DNA of 64,000 nucleotides from Gnetum montanum (GCA_015680685.1 MNCI01037991.1:141158-205157); one strand, 5' to 3'. Shown: positions 34,386-46,700, counted from the first letter of the stretch. Numbers and translations: made by a program. The notes: a model not told the origin generated them from the letters alone.

Positions 34386-35370
34386 AGGATCTTGTCAAGT
34401 TTCTTGATGGTGTGAAAGCCATTGGATGTAAATGGGTATTCAAGACTAATAAAGACTCATTCGGAAATACTAAAATATATAAGGCTAGACTTGCTGCTAA
34501 AGGCTTCACCTAGAAAGAGGGAATAGATTACAAGGAGATCCTTTCTCCTGTATCTAACAAGGACTTCCTTCGTGTTATCATGACATTGGTTGCCCATTTT
34601 GATCTTGAATTACATAAAATGGATGTAAAAACAGCATTCCAAAATGGTGATATAAAGGAAGAGCTTTATATGAAACAACCTAAAGGATTTTACTCTAGTG
34701 ATGATGAGCAATTAGTATGCAACCTTAAGAAATCCATATGTGGATTGAAATAGGCCTCCTGTCAATGGTACTTAAAATTCCATGATATAATCACTTCATT
34801 TGGTTTTGAAGAAAACATCATGGATCAATGTATATACCAAAATTTCAATGGGACAAAAATCTATTTTCTTGTTATATATGTGGATGATATCCTTCTTGCA
34901 ATAAATAATAGTGGATTTCTATACAAGGTGAAACATTTTCTCTTTAATAATTTTGACATGAAGGATATGGGTGAGGCATCTTATGTCATTGGAGTACAAA
35001 TCCATAAGGATAGATCTAGATGTATTCTAGAACTATCGCAACAAACCTATATCAATAAAGTTTTGCAGAGATTTCAGATGAAAGATTGTTCACCAAGTAT
35101 AGCACCCATTGTGAAGGGTAACAGGTTCAATTTAAACTAGTGCCCTAGGAATGATTTAGAGAGAAGTCAGATGAGAAACATTTGGTATGCTTCAGCTGTT
35201 GGAAGCCTTATGTATGCTCAAGTCTACACAAGACCTCACATTGCATTTATTGTGGGAATGTTGGGAAAATATCAGAGTAATCTAGGTCTTAACCACTATA
35301 GGGCTACAAATAAAGTGATGAGGTACCTTCAAGGTACAAAAGACTACATGCTTATGTATAAATGAACTAA
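34386..35370 (+). pseudogene. pol: Copia reverse transcriptase
   Basis: Contains GCKWVFKTNKDSFGNTKIYK, ARLAAKGFT, LELHKMDVKTAFQNGDIKEE, LYMKQPKGF and the catalytic YVDDILLA box (34820-35140). Then come FDMKDMGEASYVIGVQI, ASAVGSLMYAQVYTRPHIAF and VMRYLQGTKDYMLMYK (35171-35365). Stops (for example TAG in GLK*AS, expected GLKQAS, near 34750) fit C-to-T decay of CAG codons. The active-site aspartates themselves are kept. Confidence 0.92.
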
Positions 35371-35870
35371 CTTCTTAGAGGTGATTGGCTACTCTGAATT
35401 AAACTTTCTTGGCTATGTTGATTCATGGAACTTAACATCTATTTATGTTTTTATGCTAGCTAGAGGAGCTATATCCTAGACGAGTGGAAAAAAAACTTTG
35501 GTTGCTACTTCCACCATGGAGGTAGAGTTCGTTTCTTGTTTTGAGGCTACTTCACATGGTGTATGGCTAAAGAGTTTCATATCAAGGCTTAGAATTGTGG
35601 ATTCTATATCTAGTCCATTAAGAATGTTTTATGACAATTTAGCTACTATCTTTATGGCTAAGAATAATAAGAGTGGCAGTCGAAGTAAACACATTAACAT
35701 GAAGTACTTAGCCATACGGGAACACATTAAGGAAAAAAATGATCATTACACATATAAGCACTGAATTAATGATAGTTGATCCTTTGACAAAAGGAATGCC
35801 ATCAAAGTCATTTAAGAATCATGTAGCTTGGATGGAACTTGGTTCCATAATGTAATTTGTTATACGTTCA
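35371..35870 (+). pseudogene. pol: Copia RNase H
   Basis: YSELNFLGYVDS is the first acidic strand (usual YSDSDFAGC; Asp is Glu here). It is followed by TLVATSTMEVEFVSCFEATS with the catalytic Glu, FYDNLATIFMAKN with an acidic residue, and SRSKHINMKY near the end. It closes with DPLTKGMPSK-like sequence around 35780-35830. A TAG breaks the expected WKS/TSGKK motif at about 35477. Confidence 0.85.
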
Positions 35871-36133
35871 ACTTACAGTCTTAATGAAACTCTTATTTAC
35901 TTGTGCTATTTTCTCATATGGTTTATGCATATAGTTATTAGAGAAAATACACATATGGTAGGATCTAGAATGAACATTGGGTTTATTCATAAAGTTAAGT
36001 TACCATATAAGAAATTATGTTTGAGAGATAATACATTATAATACATAGAAGATACTACTCACATTAAGAGGAACTATCATCATGATTCATGCACTTATTT
36101 CTTGAACTTTGGAATTGATTAAATATGGAGACT

Positions 36134-36144
36134 AAGTGGGAGAT
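36134..36144 (+). promoter_or_regulatory. Polypurine tract of copia element
   Basis: AAGTGGGAGAT directly before the 3' LTR; the sequence AAGTGGGAGATTG is typical of plant copia elements. Confidence 0.85.
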
Positions 36145-36671
36145 TGTAGCATGCATTACCCACTAACGCATTGTATGGGTTAGTTAATGCATAAAAGTGG
36201 CCACCATGCTCACTAATGCATTTTATGGATTATTTAATACATGAAAGTGGCCACCATACCTACTAATGCATTTTTATGAGTTGGTTAACGCATCAATGTG
36301 GTCTCCATATCTGGTAACCCATTTTTTACGCATGGGCATTGGGTCTCTTATGGTAATTTATTCTATGGCCCATAAATTCCTTCTTGATGGGAGAACAAAG
36401 GAACCATGAATCATAGCAGGATTGTAGTTCTGATCCCTTTGAAAGATGCTTGAAGATTGCATACACCATCATTGTAGAGCATCTCTATGAAAGAAGAATC
36501 AGAATGCCAAATTAAATATGAGGCAATAATGGCTAGAGGTCAATTCCATTTGCTCAAGAATTGTGCATTTCTAGTTATTTATGCATGTGAATTTTTTGTG
36601 ACATTTGCTTCCACATTCTGTACTTTGATTACTTGTGCAATCCAATTTTTTCTACAAAATTATTTCTTACA
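36145..36671 (+). repeat. 3' LTR of copia element (527 bp)
   Basis: Three 50-bp units instead of four; otherwise colinear with the 5' LTR. Its TATA box has decayed (CCCATAAATTCC at the equivalent place). Confidence 0.95.
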
Positions 36672-36676
36672 TAAGG

Positions 36677-39644
36677 AGGATGTGTAGGTACTCACATAGA
36701 AGGAGGGTTAGCTCTTCTTCAAGATGTTAGCCTTGAAAACCATTAATGTGGAAGAGGCATTCCTATGCACACTCATGAAAATCTACCATATCAATTAAGC
36801 AGAAGGTCATGGTAGCTAAGCAAAAAAAAAGAAGAAGACAGAAAGCCAAATTAATACTGCACACAGTGATTGATCCATTTTTATTGGACTTTTCTTATCT
36901 ACTGTGTCAAGCGAGGATATTAAGATCACAAGAGATTAGTTGTAAATATTTCAAACATCCAAACTCTCTATCAAAAGATAAAGAAGATCTATAGTTCCAT
37001 GCATTACAAACACATGACACCCATGCTTGTGTTGAAGAGAGAAAAATAAGGAGGAACAGGATGTAAGAGCTATATAAGCTCATACACAGCATCAAGAGAG
37101 CAAGGCCAAGCAAAGTCTCTTGGATTTTCTCTTTTGCTTTCCATATCTTGCTCCCTTTTTCCTTTACACTTACCCTTTCTCCCATCTCCTCTATCCTATA
37201 TTCTTTTTCCCTTTTAATATCAGTGTTGTTGTTGCTTCATGCAACTCATTACCTACAATTACACCTACCATCAGGTGCTACTTTGATGTTTTTTTTTGCT
37301 GCTAGCTATCATTATTGGATGGTGTTGTTGTATGTAAGTTGTCAATCCTACATGTTACTGTTATGTACTACCACCATAGCTACTTGTAGCCATTAATAAA
37401 TCTACTAAGTTCCCTAGTCTTTGCTATTTGTTATTTTTTTAATATTATGATCTTTCTAAGTTATTTCATCTTTAATATTTCTATTTAAAATAATTTAATA
37501 TTCTAAAATTGAGTTATTTTTTAAAAATTATCAATCATGTTCCTCGTCCACTGAGACTATTCCTAGGCTAGCTATACCCATATGCAAGGTACCCTCAACA
37601 CAAACTTGCAAAATTGTGCACCATTAGGTGTCATGTGTTAGTTTGCCTTTGTGGCACAAATTTTCACATCCACTCTTTCAAATTTTCACTGGACTAAGAA
37701 AAGGATGCATTGAATTTTCATGGCCATGTGATTTGAATCAAAAACTATATCTAAGAAAACCAAATGCACACTCAACTTTCAAAATCATATAAGGTAGTGC
37801 TACAACATGTTCCAATAAAAATGATAACTAAAAGCAAATGGGAGTTCCTTCATAACCATGCATAGCATACCCTTGATTTCATTGATATAAGAATCTTATG
37901 TTTTCTTACCATACAAGTTTTGAACATCATGAAAAAAGAAACTTTAAAATAGATTACATTTTAACAAAGATGATAAGTGTTGCAAAATACATTTCATGGT
38001 ATAAAGACTTGGAATATTATTTATTAAAGATAAATTACAAAGAATGATATTTTTTATGCATGAATTTAGATGGTAAACAACAATTTCAAAAATATTGAAG
38101 GCTACAGCCTAGGGAACCTTTCAAATAGGTATGGAAACCTAAGATATAGAGCATATGCTATAGAAATTAAAATACTTAAGCTAAGGATGATACTTGGAAG
38201 TTAATTCTTAAAATGTGGTAATAGTTGGATAAGGTAAAATTGTTAAAAAAAAAGAAAACCAACTTCAATAAGAAAGTAGAATATAATATAAATTATGATA
38301 AAAAATAAATTTCAAAATAGGAATAGAATTTCAAATTGCTTAATTAAAATAAAATCATGTAAATATGTACTATTGGAATTTAATCAAAACTCTTGTGTCT
38401 CATCATAGATTTAGAATTTTGAAAAATCATAAACAAAATAAATTTGAAGATATAATTACTTTTATCAGTGTAAAGTGAAAATACCAATGTAATGTACAAT
38501 AGATATTAAACATATAAAGAAACTAATGTTCTAGTGGATAGATAGCACATTCATCTCATGGAAAATAGAAATATAGATTAAACAAAGTGGCTAAGAACTA
38601 TTGATATATAATAGAAAGTTGCATAAAATTATAATTAAATAGGAAACTAAATCACAAATATTGTTCATATGGGGATGGGTTGGTGAAATATTCTAGCAAC
38701 TACTAAATTGTGTAACATAAAAGTTTGAAATAATAAGGAAACTTCAAAAAAATTACAACAAAGTGAAGAAAGCATTAAAATAAAATATGACTATCTGTTA
38801 CTCTAATGCAAAGAAAGATCATTTGTAAACAAGAAATTTAACTCTGCAATAAGCTTCTAATTTTGTCACCTAAGTTGATTGCTACTTGCATAAAATTACC
38901 TATTTGTACCTTAAGAAGGTAAACCTCTTTAAGAAAGTCTTTATGCTTGACCTTCTCCTCCTTCATTAATTGTCAGTAAAATTCATGATTGAAGTATATA
39001 TCGAAATTTATTTTCTCCTTATTTGATTTGCAAGGATTTGAAATGGTCCAATGGTTTCCACTTGGGTTGAGGGGTATGCCTATGTTAAGCTACTTTCTTC
39101 CTTTCCTGAAATGGAACAAAATATACATGAGAATGAGGTTTTTAAGTTTATTAAATCAAAGCCTTGGAATTTAGGCTATTCCTACCCTCCTTGTTTCTCA
39201 CTAGGAAAAATTGATCCTACTTCCCTTTTTGCATTAACTTTTCATGCTCCTCCATTCTACCTTTTCCAACTAGGATTCTTTGTACTCTTTTTCTACCTTA
39301 TTCCTTTGGTTTCATCTATTTCACTTGTTTCAAGTAGAACAACCATAATAAATGGTAGTATCAAAGTTTTTTATCACTCAAGGAAACATAAGTACAACCC
39401 AAAATTTATAGAAGTTTATAACTTAGTACTACTTAGTAGAATTAGACCTTAGGTTACTAGGACAAGACCCATACCACTAGGCTAACACCTCATTATTAAT
39501 AATATAAAAAGGGATAATAGCAAGGTGAATGAAAAGATTTTTCTTTTTTGAAAGGGATGGATAAATAGGATGAGGATCATTACTAGAACTTATTATCCTT
39601 AAGGACTTATCACTCAAGGAGCAATCGCATTCCCTTATTCTCTA
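36677..39644. other. Gene-free AT-rich spacer
   Basis: About 3 kb with no protein resemblance in any frame. A promoter-like GAGCTATATAAGCTC lies near 37064-37080 followed by a pyrimidine-rich stretch (37120-37220), which could be a solo LTR or a TRIM. Boundaries and target duplication were not found. 37900-38800 is very AT-rich. The 133-residue frame at 39051-39452 is low-complexity and not convincing. Confidence 0.45.
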
Positions 39645-39649
39645 AAGAG

Positions 39650-39878
39650 TGATGAGTGATAGGTATCCCCTACTTTCAACAATATGAATCATAAGTGTTC
39701 ACTAGCAATCCAGTTAAACTCTATAGACTTAGTTATCAAAGTATCCAATATTCCTAAATAGTGAATCATGTAGCTATAAGGTTGTTTTCTTCTTAACTCA
39801 CACTTGTGGGTTAATAGTATGTATGATTAAGTATGGGTTGAGGTATATGATATATATTTTTATAAGTATTTTTATATT
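39650..39878 (-). repeat. 3' LTR of element B, outer part (split by element A)
   Basis: Starts TGATGAGTGATAGGTATCCC on the plus strand and aligns with 50604 onward. It stops at ATATT (39874-39878), the target duplication of element A, and resumes at 46701. Confidence 0.85.
39874..39878. repeat. Target-site duplication ATATT (left of element A)
   Basis: Same 5 bp at 46701-46705. Confidence 0.9.
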
Positions 39879-40667
39879 TGATGAGTTGCGAGGTACCCCT
39901 ACACTCAACCATACAAATACGAGCATAGCATGCTCGATCCAGTCGAACTCCACAAACTAAGTGCCTACATGACTCATGGAACACTTAAGGTCAATTATTC
40001 GTTATCTTCCCAGACTTACTTGTATTTTTCACGGTGTATGGTTAAGTAAGTCTGAGGTATATGATGTTTATGTCTTTTCCGTTTTATCTCCTATGTTGAT
40101 AAGCTGAAGGGTGAAGAGACTAATTACTGCCTTTAACTAACTAACTAAGTCTGAATTAACCTAGTGTCAGCATCCGTTCCCACTTACCATTCACACCCTG
40201 AACCAATGCAACCTTGGTTACCTAATGCTAATCATTGTCGGGATCACCAAGTGTAACGCACGTGCTCAAAGCGGTCGTACTGAGGCACTTAACTAGGAAA
40301 GAAGGGTTGAGAGAGATTTAATTACTAATAAAGCATTAAATGATAAATAGTAAATAATAATAAATAAATTCCTAATTATCCTATTCCATGCACTACAAGG
40401 TTTATTCAAGAAGTTCATCTTTATTTCTGTACACAAACAAGTGTTCAGGTATAATATTTACTTGAATAAAGATCGTTCACTTTGGAGCTCCTACTGTAGG
40501 CACATGAAAATTATTCTATCTCTAGAGGGATCAAACTGTCATAGTTTCGCTATGGTCTAGGCCTAGAATTAGAAACAAGGGAGAGCCACCGCTTATTTAT
40601 AGATATGACAACGCACTGTGATATCACGTACGCGATATTGCAGCCTATGTGATATTGCGTCCCATCA
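39879..40667 (-). repeat. 3' LTR of element A (789 bp)
   Basis: Minus-strand ends TGATGGGACGC...CTCATCA. TATA box at 40594-40601 (minus). The U3 start (40612-40665) has palindromic GATATC/CGATATTG/GTACGTGATATC motifs; about 30 bp of these are missing from the 5' LTR. Confidence 0.92.
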
Positions 40668-40681
40668 TACCCCCATGACTG
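40668..40681 (-). promoter_or_regulatory. Polypurine tract of element A
   Basis: Minus strand reads CAGTCATGGGGGTA directly before the 3' LTR. Element B has CAATCATGGGGATA at the equivalent place (47377-47390). Confidence 0.75.
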
Positions 40682-41234
40682 AATAAAAACTCGCCCTTGA
40701 GTTTCTTACAAAATATTGGGATGGTATGGGAGTATTGACTCAAATGGAACTAATGGGATGACATGTGAATGGATCATCATTACAAGACAAGACAAGACTT
40801 GTGTTCATGACAACAAGAGTGAACACTTTATACATTTGACATCAGGCCTCATTTGGTAGCTAAGAAAGAGAGAGAGAAAAAGATGTTGCTGCTGCCAACA
40901 CCAAAATTGCACCTTTCGTTGTCCATCCATAAGCACGCCATCGACCTTGCTCCTTGCATAGCTGCTTCCAGCACTACTCCATTTCAAGTGTTCCATCCAA
41001 ATCCAATCTGTTATTGTATGATTGCCATCTACACACACAACACAATCTTATATTAGCAAGGGTAAATGAATCATAATGCAATTGATACCTTGCTTNAAAA
41101 GGAACAAGAAAGATGGAGAAAAAGAGACAACTATAACATCAATGAAATGGATGTCAAGATGAAAATGAACAAAACAGAGTGGATTGCAAAAATTTTAAGG
41201 GAAAGAATTTAACTGGTGCACCAAATAGAAATGC
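40682..41234 (-). other. Element A distal 3' untranslated region
   Basis: No convincing coding frame. One unresolved base (N) at 41096. The frames at 40805-41038 and 40853-41056 overlap on opposite strands and match nothing. Confidence 0.5.
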
Positions 41235-41775
41235 TAATGGGTCCTCCCCAAAGTAGGCTCATGCCCTTAATGCCCTGACAAACCCACATTCAAAGAGTCC
41301 ATAGGCTCTGGGAATGTCATTTGGAACAAGAGTTAAAGACTTAACAATAAGAATTTACCAAAAAGAAAACAATGCATCAACTAAAATATACACTAATGAT
41401 ATAACCAGAAATGAGGTGAACAATGGAGAGAAGGATGGAGAGGAGAGAATGGAATGGAATCCCGAGAACAAGGTGGTGTACAGTCCCTTGTGTAGTTCAT
41501 GGTTAATGTGACTTAGCAGATCCCATTCCAAGTCTAGCCTCAAACAAACCACTTCCAGTGACTTCGCATTAATACATTCTGCCAATCCATCCTCTTGAAG
41601 TAACAAGAATTCCTTCACCCAAGAGCCACCACCATTTTGATGAAATGAAGGAGAGAATGGGAAGAGAGAAGGGCCTTAGTTAGAGGGAACATTTTTATTT
41701 TGAGTTCCATAACCAGTGCTTGTAGCCCAAATGGTTATTTTGTTTAAGGGGTGTGCTTTGAATTATCACTATTTT
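41235..41775 (-). repeat. Conserved Athila-like 3' untranslated block, copy 2
   Basis: Shares with 17560-18190 (reverse complement) and 52315-52885 the blocks GGGCCTTAGTTAGAGGGA, CCATAACCAGTGCTTGTAGC and GGGGTGTGCTTTGAATT (41670-41765), an AGTGACTTCGCATTA block (near 41560) and ATGGGTCCTCCCCAAAGTAG (41238 on). Confidence 0.75.
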
Positions 41776-42425
41776 TGGTTTCTTTTCTTTTTCTTTTTCT
41801 TTTTCTTTTTTTTTTGCTTTTTTTTATGTGTTTATGCGTGATAACCACACCATGCAAAGACTTTGTGATTTTTATCTGCTCAGCTTCCCGATGATTGGGT
41901 AACTTCGAAACAATGAGAAAACTCAAGAAGAAAATATCCAAGCACCTAAGAGAATGGCCAACACAAATGCATCAAGTTCCCTTGAAGTCACACCCTTTTC
42001 AATCCTTGAGTCCTTCCTTAGTTGAGAAATGCCTAGTCACTGATTCGTTAATAGTTTTTATTATTGAAAAGGGGACTATACATTTCCAAGCTGAAAGAGA
42101 CCATAGAAAATTGTGGATGCATGGATGAAGTGAACTCATTGCCTACTATATCAAAAGAAACATACCTTAGTATCAACATCATAACTTAAAGGTAAAAACA
42201 AAACATTAGCAATCAATATAAAAATAGTTCTTACCATCATGAAGAACACTTATTAAATGAAAAACTTACAAGGTGGGTGACACACACACACACACATACA
42301 CACACACACAAAATGAAAAATTATAACGATGTTGTAAAATAAAAACATGTAAAAAAAAATGTGTAAAACAAAAACTTGTAAAAAAATATGTAAAACAAAA
42401 ACTTAAGAAGAACTGAGGCCCCAAA
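41776..42425 (-). other. Element A region replacing pol
   Basis: No coding signal. Contains a (CTTTTT)n tract at about 41778-41830 and a (CA)n microsatellite at 42280-42311. The homologous position in the 57-64 kb element begins reverse transcriptase, so the pol deletion junction lies close to 42425. Confidence 0.6.
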
Positions 42426-43430
42426 TGATTAGCATAGGTTGCCATCTCCCCCATGATTGAATGGAAAGGGAGAGCTTTGAAATAATGAAGGCCTATTTGA
42501 ATTTCTTAAAAGTGTCCAACTTCTTCCAATTAATGTTCTTAGATTAAGGGATGGAAGTTGGCAACACTCGTATTCCAATGTATATATGCTTTCATGATGG
42601 GCATGAGTTGTTTCCCCAGTTCGTTCCATGCATGTTGGTTGGTTGCTCTTTCAACTAGCTATCAACCATGGGGTGTCCACTTGTTGTGTGGTTGCTACAT
42701 ACAGGCATCTTTGTTGCAGAGTTTCTAGGGCACACCTATTGCATGGAGGAGATGTTGTGCGTTCCTCCATGTCATCACTTGATGAGTCACTGTATGTGAT
42801 GCATGGAACTCTCTTCCTCTCGATCTTTCCATAAATGTTTACCTTAGATATTTCTAAGGAAAGATCATGGATCCCTAGGCATGCTCTACTGTGCTTAGCC
42901 ATGCCCTTCCCATTATAATTGAGAAGACGCCTTTGTCATTGTTAACTTCTATTACCAGGAAATCAGCTGGGTATGACCAACCACACACATTGGTAACGAT
43001 GTCCTCCACCAATCCCAAGGGAATGGTGATGGACTAGTCAGCCAGCTTCAATTGAATATTTCTCTTCTTAAGTTGGGATAAGTTCCAGGCTTGATACATT
43101 TCTCATGATATTAAGTTGACTTCGGAACCTGAGTCAAGAAGAACCTTATGTGGTTCATTCCCAGAGACTTGGAGATAAATTAAGGGACTTCCAGGGTTAG
43201 CTAGTTTCCTGGGAAGGTGGCCTACCTTGATCCAGTCGATTACAATATGCATTAACATAACCGTATGCGTTAAACTCTGTTGTTGGACTGAAGGAAGCTC
43301 TGAAGCTTTGTATGTTGGAGAAGCGTGCACGGACTCAACCGCTTGTGGTTGTGAGAGCTTATCTAGGCTTTTAGTTCTAAAGAAAGGTCTTCTTTTTGTG
43401 GTTGTCAAAACCAGCAACGGGTTGAATGTT
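42426..43430 (-). pseudogene. Protease and linker of element A
   Basis: Minus frame 43103-43417 reads PLIYLQVSGNEPHKVLLD and then SGSEVNLIS, a retropepsin with an intact DSG loop (43127-43135). After stops, GKGMAKHSRACLGIHDLSLE (42651-42902) and PSLNLRTLIGRSWTLLRN (42429-42629) follow the same order as in the 60.6-61.4 kb relative. Protease would cut the gag precursor in the particle. The frame is broken by several stops. Confidence 0.75.
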
Positions 43431-45799
43431 TACGACTCTCGTAACGTTACATTGTTGCAGTTGAGTGGGAAGTTCCCCTTGCATTGTTGGAGCAGGAAGT
43501 GTTATGGGAACTACCGGTGGAAGAGGTGCAGGTGGATTAGGAGGATGGTATGGATGTGGAGCATCTCCCGGAGGAGAAGGATTCCTTCTAAAGTACTTCT
43601 AAACTTGGTAATGATGTTGGGGAGTTATGTGACCCATGGAGTCACTTGGAGAAATCGACTGCTACACGTAATAACCATAACGATCAAGCTGTCGGTAAGG
43701 GTATTGTTCTTTCGATGATGGCATCCCCCATGACTGTGGGTATTGCCAATGTTGATGTTGTCCGAAGGGTTTTGGTGGAGTTCCACTTGGATAGTATGTC
43801 AATGGTTGGTGGAACTGTCTTGGGTTACCTTGAGGATAAGGTAACCTTCGAGGTGTCTACCATCTGTTAAGCCTCAGGTTGAGTGCATACACCCTAGACT
43901 CTTGTAGATGTGAGATGATTGGACAACATCCCTTAGGATGGTCATATTAGCAGATCTCACATCCACCATCATTATCTATGTTTGAGTCCACAACCTCATC
44001 AGAGATAGTTATTTTCCCCTTACCCTTGTCATGTGCAGGGTTTGAATCTCTCTACGCTTTTTCTTGTCCTTGTCACTACTTCGTTCCTCCTTAGACTCCT
44101 CTATAATTTTTAGGACAAGTTCAAGTCTACTATCTAAGGAGTCCTATATCTGATCTACCTTAGCTGCTACTTCCGTTGTTAGCTTTTGAAACAGCAAGGT
44201 TTTCCTATTCACCAACTCTTCAAGTGGTGACTCATCCTCTTCATCGCAAAATCTCACTCCCTTCTTTCGGAGGGAGGGATCACGATTATATTCTTCCACA
44301 CTTTCCCTTTTTTGCAGCTCCCCTTATTCTTTGGCTACTTGTTCCAACAAGCAATGAATCTCATGGGATCTAAGTTCTGATAGTCTCCCTTGGGCATAAG
44401 TCCCAAGGATTCTCCTAGTTTCATACCTTAGCCCATCTACGAGATCACGAAGTTGATCCTGCTATGCATAACCATGGCTCAGGCAACAATGTAGCAATTC
44501 ATAGTAGCAGCCCATGGCAGCATCCAAGGGTTCATGAATACCTTTCTTCCATCCTTGGAGCTACTTACACAAGTTAGACACTCTGAAGTACGTCTAATAT
44601 TTATCATTAAAGAGTTCTAACATCGTACTCCACCTCCTAATGGTTTCTGGTTCTAAGGATCGGTACCAACTCTCTGCTTCCTTTATGAGTATCCTAGGAA
44701 ACAACTTTAATTTTTTCCACTCGTTTTCTATGTTTTTCAAGGCATAGGCATCATGAAATTCCTATAACTGATTTTCCAGATCCGCATTGTATCCCCCTTC
44801 AAAGCGTGGGATATTGTTCATATTTAATCTCTTCATCCGACTTTTCTTTTGATGCCTTGTTGGTATTCTCACTACCTCCATAATATCTAGCATGCTTCAA
44901 GTGGCAAGAAGGGGCTTGTCATGATCATCTCTTTCATGACGTCTGTGATGTCTATGTTGTTTCCTACTTTCCCTTTGTTCATGCCTAGATTCTCTTGATT
45001 GCCCTCATCCTCTCTCTTGACTCTCTCATCAAGGTCTCTCATTTCTCTTACCCTTATCCTCTCTGTTATGCTCCCTATGACTTCACCCTAATGTGAAAGG
45101 AGAGGGTGAATGATCTGATGAAGGAAAAGAAAAATGAAAACCATCGCCATGACAATGTTTCTTACCTTCCCTTCTATGGCTTCGGCCCTGATCGTGATGA
45201 CGATCTGAGTGTCCATCCTTGTCATGTGTTGTTTTTCCCTCAGTGAATAGCTAGTGTTCACAAGGATCAGAACTAGTGCTGTGTATCATGGAGCATAGGT
45301 TCTGATACCCCACCTCCTCACTATTGTTAGGAGGGAAAACATCTTTCGATAGAGAACCAATTACAAGTGGTTCACCATCTCCAATTTTGCTTAGGACATG
45401 TGGGACCTCTTTTCCCTTCAATAGTGTATGGTGGCTCTCCTACCTTGAGTCCCTTAAACATTGTGCTGATGTGGGATGGTAATCTCTTATGTTAAAATCA
45501 CCTATAATGTATTTAGCATAGAGCTGTGTCATGCCTATATGTGCCAAAGCACAGAGAAGCATGTTGGGCACTGCACGATCTAGAGGTAACACGATGTTAC
45601 CTTGCAAGTCTCTCCAGTGCATTTATTCATCTTGATGGAGGATAAAAGTAATATTTGGTATGTACTCATCAGGATGAGTATATACCACTCGGTACTATTG
45701 AGGAACTAGCAGATTTTGGTTATGTGTTTTAGATTATCGACTGTTTCTTGTATTGTCCATACGTGGTGTAATGCTCTTGTGAGAAGAAGAAGAATACAT
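43431..45799 (-). pseudogene. gag: gag of element A
   Basis: Likely start ATG at 45799 (MYSSSSHKSITPR), then an early stop. 45440-45622 reads MHWRDLQGNIVLPLDRAVPN and MLLCALAHIGMTQLYAKYII, shared with 58254-58430. An Arg/His-rich stretch (about 45200-44920) precedes the capsid core at 44900-44400 (NMNNIPRFEGGY, FHDAYALKNIENEWKKLKLF, WSTMLELFNDKY). RRILGTYAQGRLSEL and an acidic/basic tail follow. The match to the 57-kb element is high. Multiple stops show decay. It is the capsid precursor. Confidence 0.8.
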
Positions 45800-45920
45800 T
45801 GTGTCTTATTCGGTGTGCTATTTAACCATATATAATTTTTCATTTAATTAACCCTAAGGTTCATTTAAGCTCCCAACGATGTGATTGATTTCCTATGTTC
45901 TACTTAGCGCACAAACACTT

Positions 45921-45940
45921 AGTCCCCGGCAACGGTGCCA
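45921..45940 (-). promoter_or_regulatory. Primer-binding site of element A (tRNA-Asp)
   Basis: Minus strand reads TGGCACCGTTGCCGGGGACT one base after the LTR. It matches the complement of the plant tRNA-Asp(GTC) 3' end at 17 of 18 positions. Athila elements are known to use this primer. Confidence 0.9.
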
Positions 45941-45941
45941 A

Positions 45942-46700
45942 TGATGAGTGGCGAGGTACCCCTACACTCAACCATACAAATACGAGCGTAGCATGCATGA
46001 TCTGGTCAAACTCCACAGACTAAGTGCCTACATGCCTCATGGAACACTTAAGGTTAATTATTTGTTGTCTTCCCAAACCTACTTGTATTTGTCACAGTGT
46101 ATGGTTAAGTAAATCTGAGGTATATGATTTTTATGTCTTTTCGGTTTTATCTCCTATGCTGATAAGGTGAAGGGTGAAGAGAATAATTGCTAACTTTAAC
46201 TAACTAACTAAGTTTGTATTAACCTAGTGTCAACATCTGTTCCCACTTACCGTTCACACCCTGAACCAATGCAACCTTGGTTACCAAACGCTAATCGTTG
46301 CTAGGATCACCAAGCGTAACGCATGTGCTCGAAGCGGTCATACTGAGGTACTTAACTAGGAGAGAAGGGTTCAGAGAGATTTAATTACTAATAACGCATT
46401 AAATGATAAATAGTAAATAAAAATAAATAAATTCCTAATTAGCCTATTCCATGCACTGCAAGGTTTATACAAGAAGTTTGTCTTTATTGCCATACACAAA
46501 CATGTGTTCAGGTACAATATTTGCTCGAATAAAGATCCATTCACTTTGGAGCTCCTACTACAAGCACATGGAAATTATTCTATCTCTGGAGGGATCAAAC
46601 TGCTAGAGTTTCACTATGGTCCAGGCCTAGAATTAGAAACAAGGGAGAGCTGCCTCTTATTTATAGATATGATGGTGCATTGCGATATCGCGTCCCATCA
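45942..46700 (-). repeat. 5' LTR of element A (759 bp)
   Basis: Partner of 39879-40667. TATA box at 46658-46665 (minus). Retains a shorter U3 palindrome zone (GCGATATCGCG). Confidence 0.92.

Larger units (their letters stand above)
31036..36671 (+). mobile_element. Ty1/copia LTR retrotransposon, complete but dead
   Basis: LTRs at 31036-31612 and 36145-36671 (TGTAGCATG...TTACA), TAAGG target duplications at 31031-31035 and 36672-36676, a primer site and a polypurine tract. Domain order is zinc knuckle, protease, GAG-pre-integrase, integrase, reverse transcriptase, RNase H, the copia order. Most of gag is missing. Stops and lost catalytic residues show it is inactive. Confidence 0.95.
39879..46700 (-). 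mobile_element. Element A: Athila-like LTR retrotransposon, gag/protease without RT-IN, nested in element B
   Basis: LTRs 39879-40667 and 45942-46700 (about 92-93% alike by eye) with ATATT duplications, a near-perfect tRNA-Asp primer site (45921-45940) and a polypurine tract (40668-40681, minus). Interior holds gag, protease and the linker after protease. The homologous 57-64 kb element continues into reverse transcriptase at that point, but here only non-coding 3' sequence follows. It is a deletion derivative inserted into the 3' LTR of element B, hence younger than B. Confidence 0.93.

Noticed and set aside
37060-37310. TATATAA plus pyrimidine-rich tract as a host gene promoter
   Set aside because: No coding sequence follows; a decayed LTR or small non-autonomous element is equally likely.
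39051-39452. 133-residue open frame in the spacer
   Set aside because: Low-complexity, rich in Phe/Leu/Ser, overlaps another open frame, and resembles no protein; AT-rich DNA gives such frames by chance.
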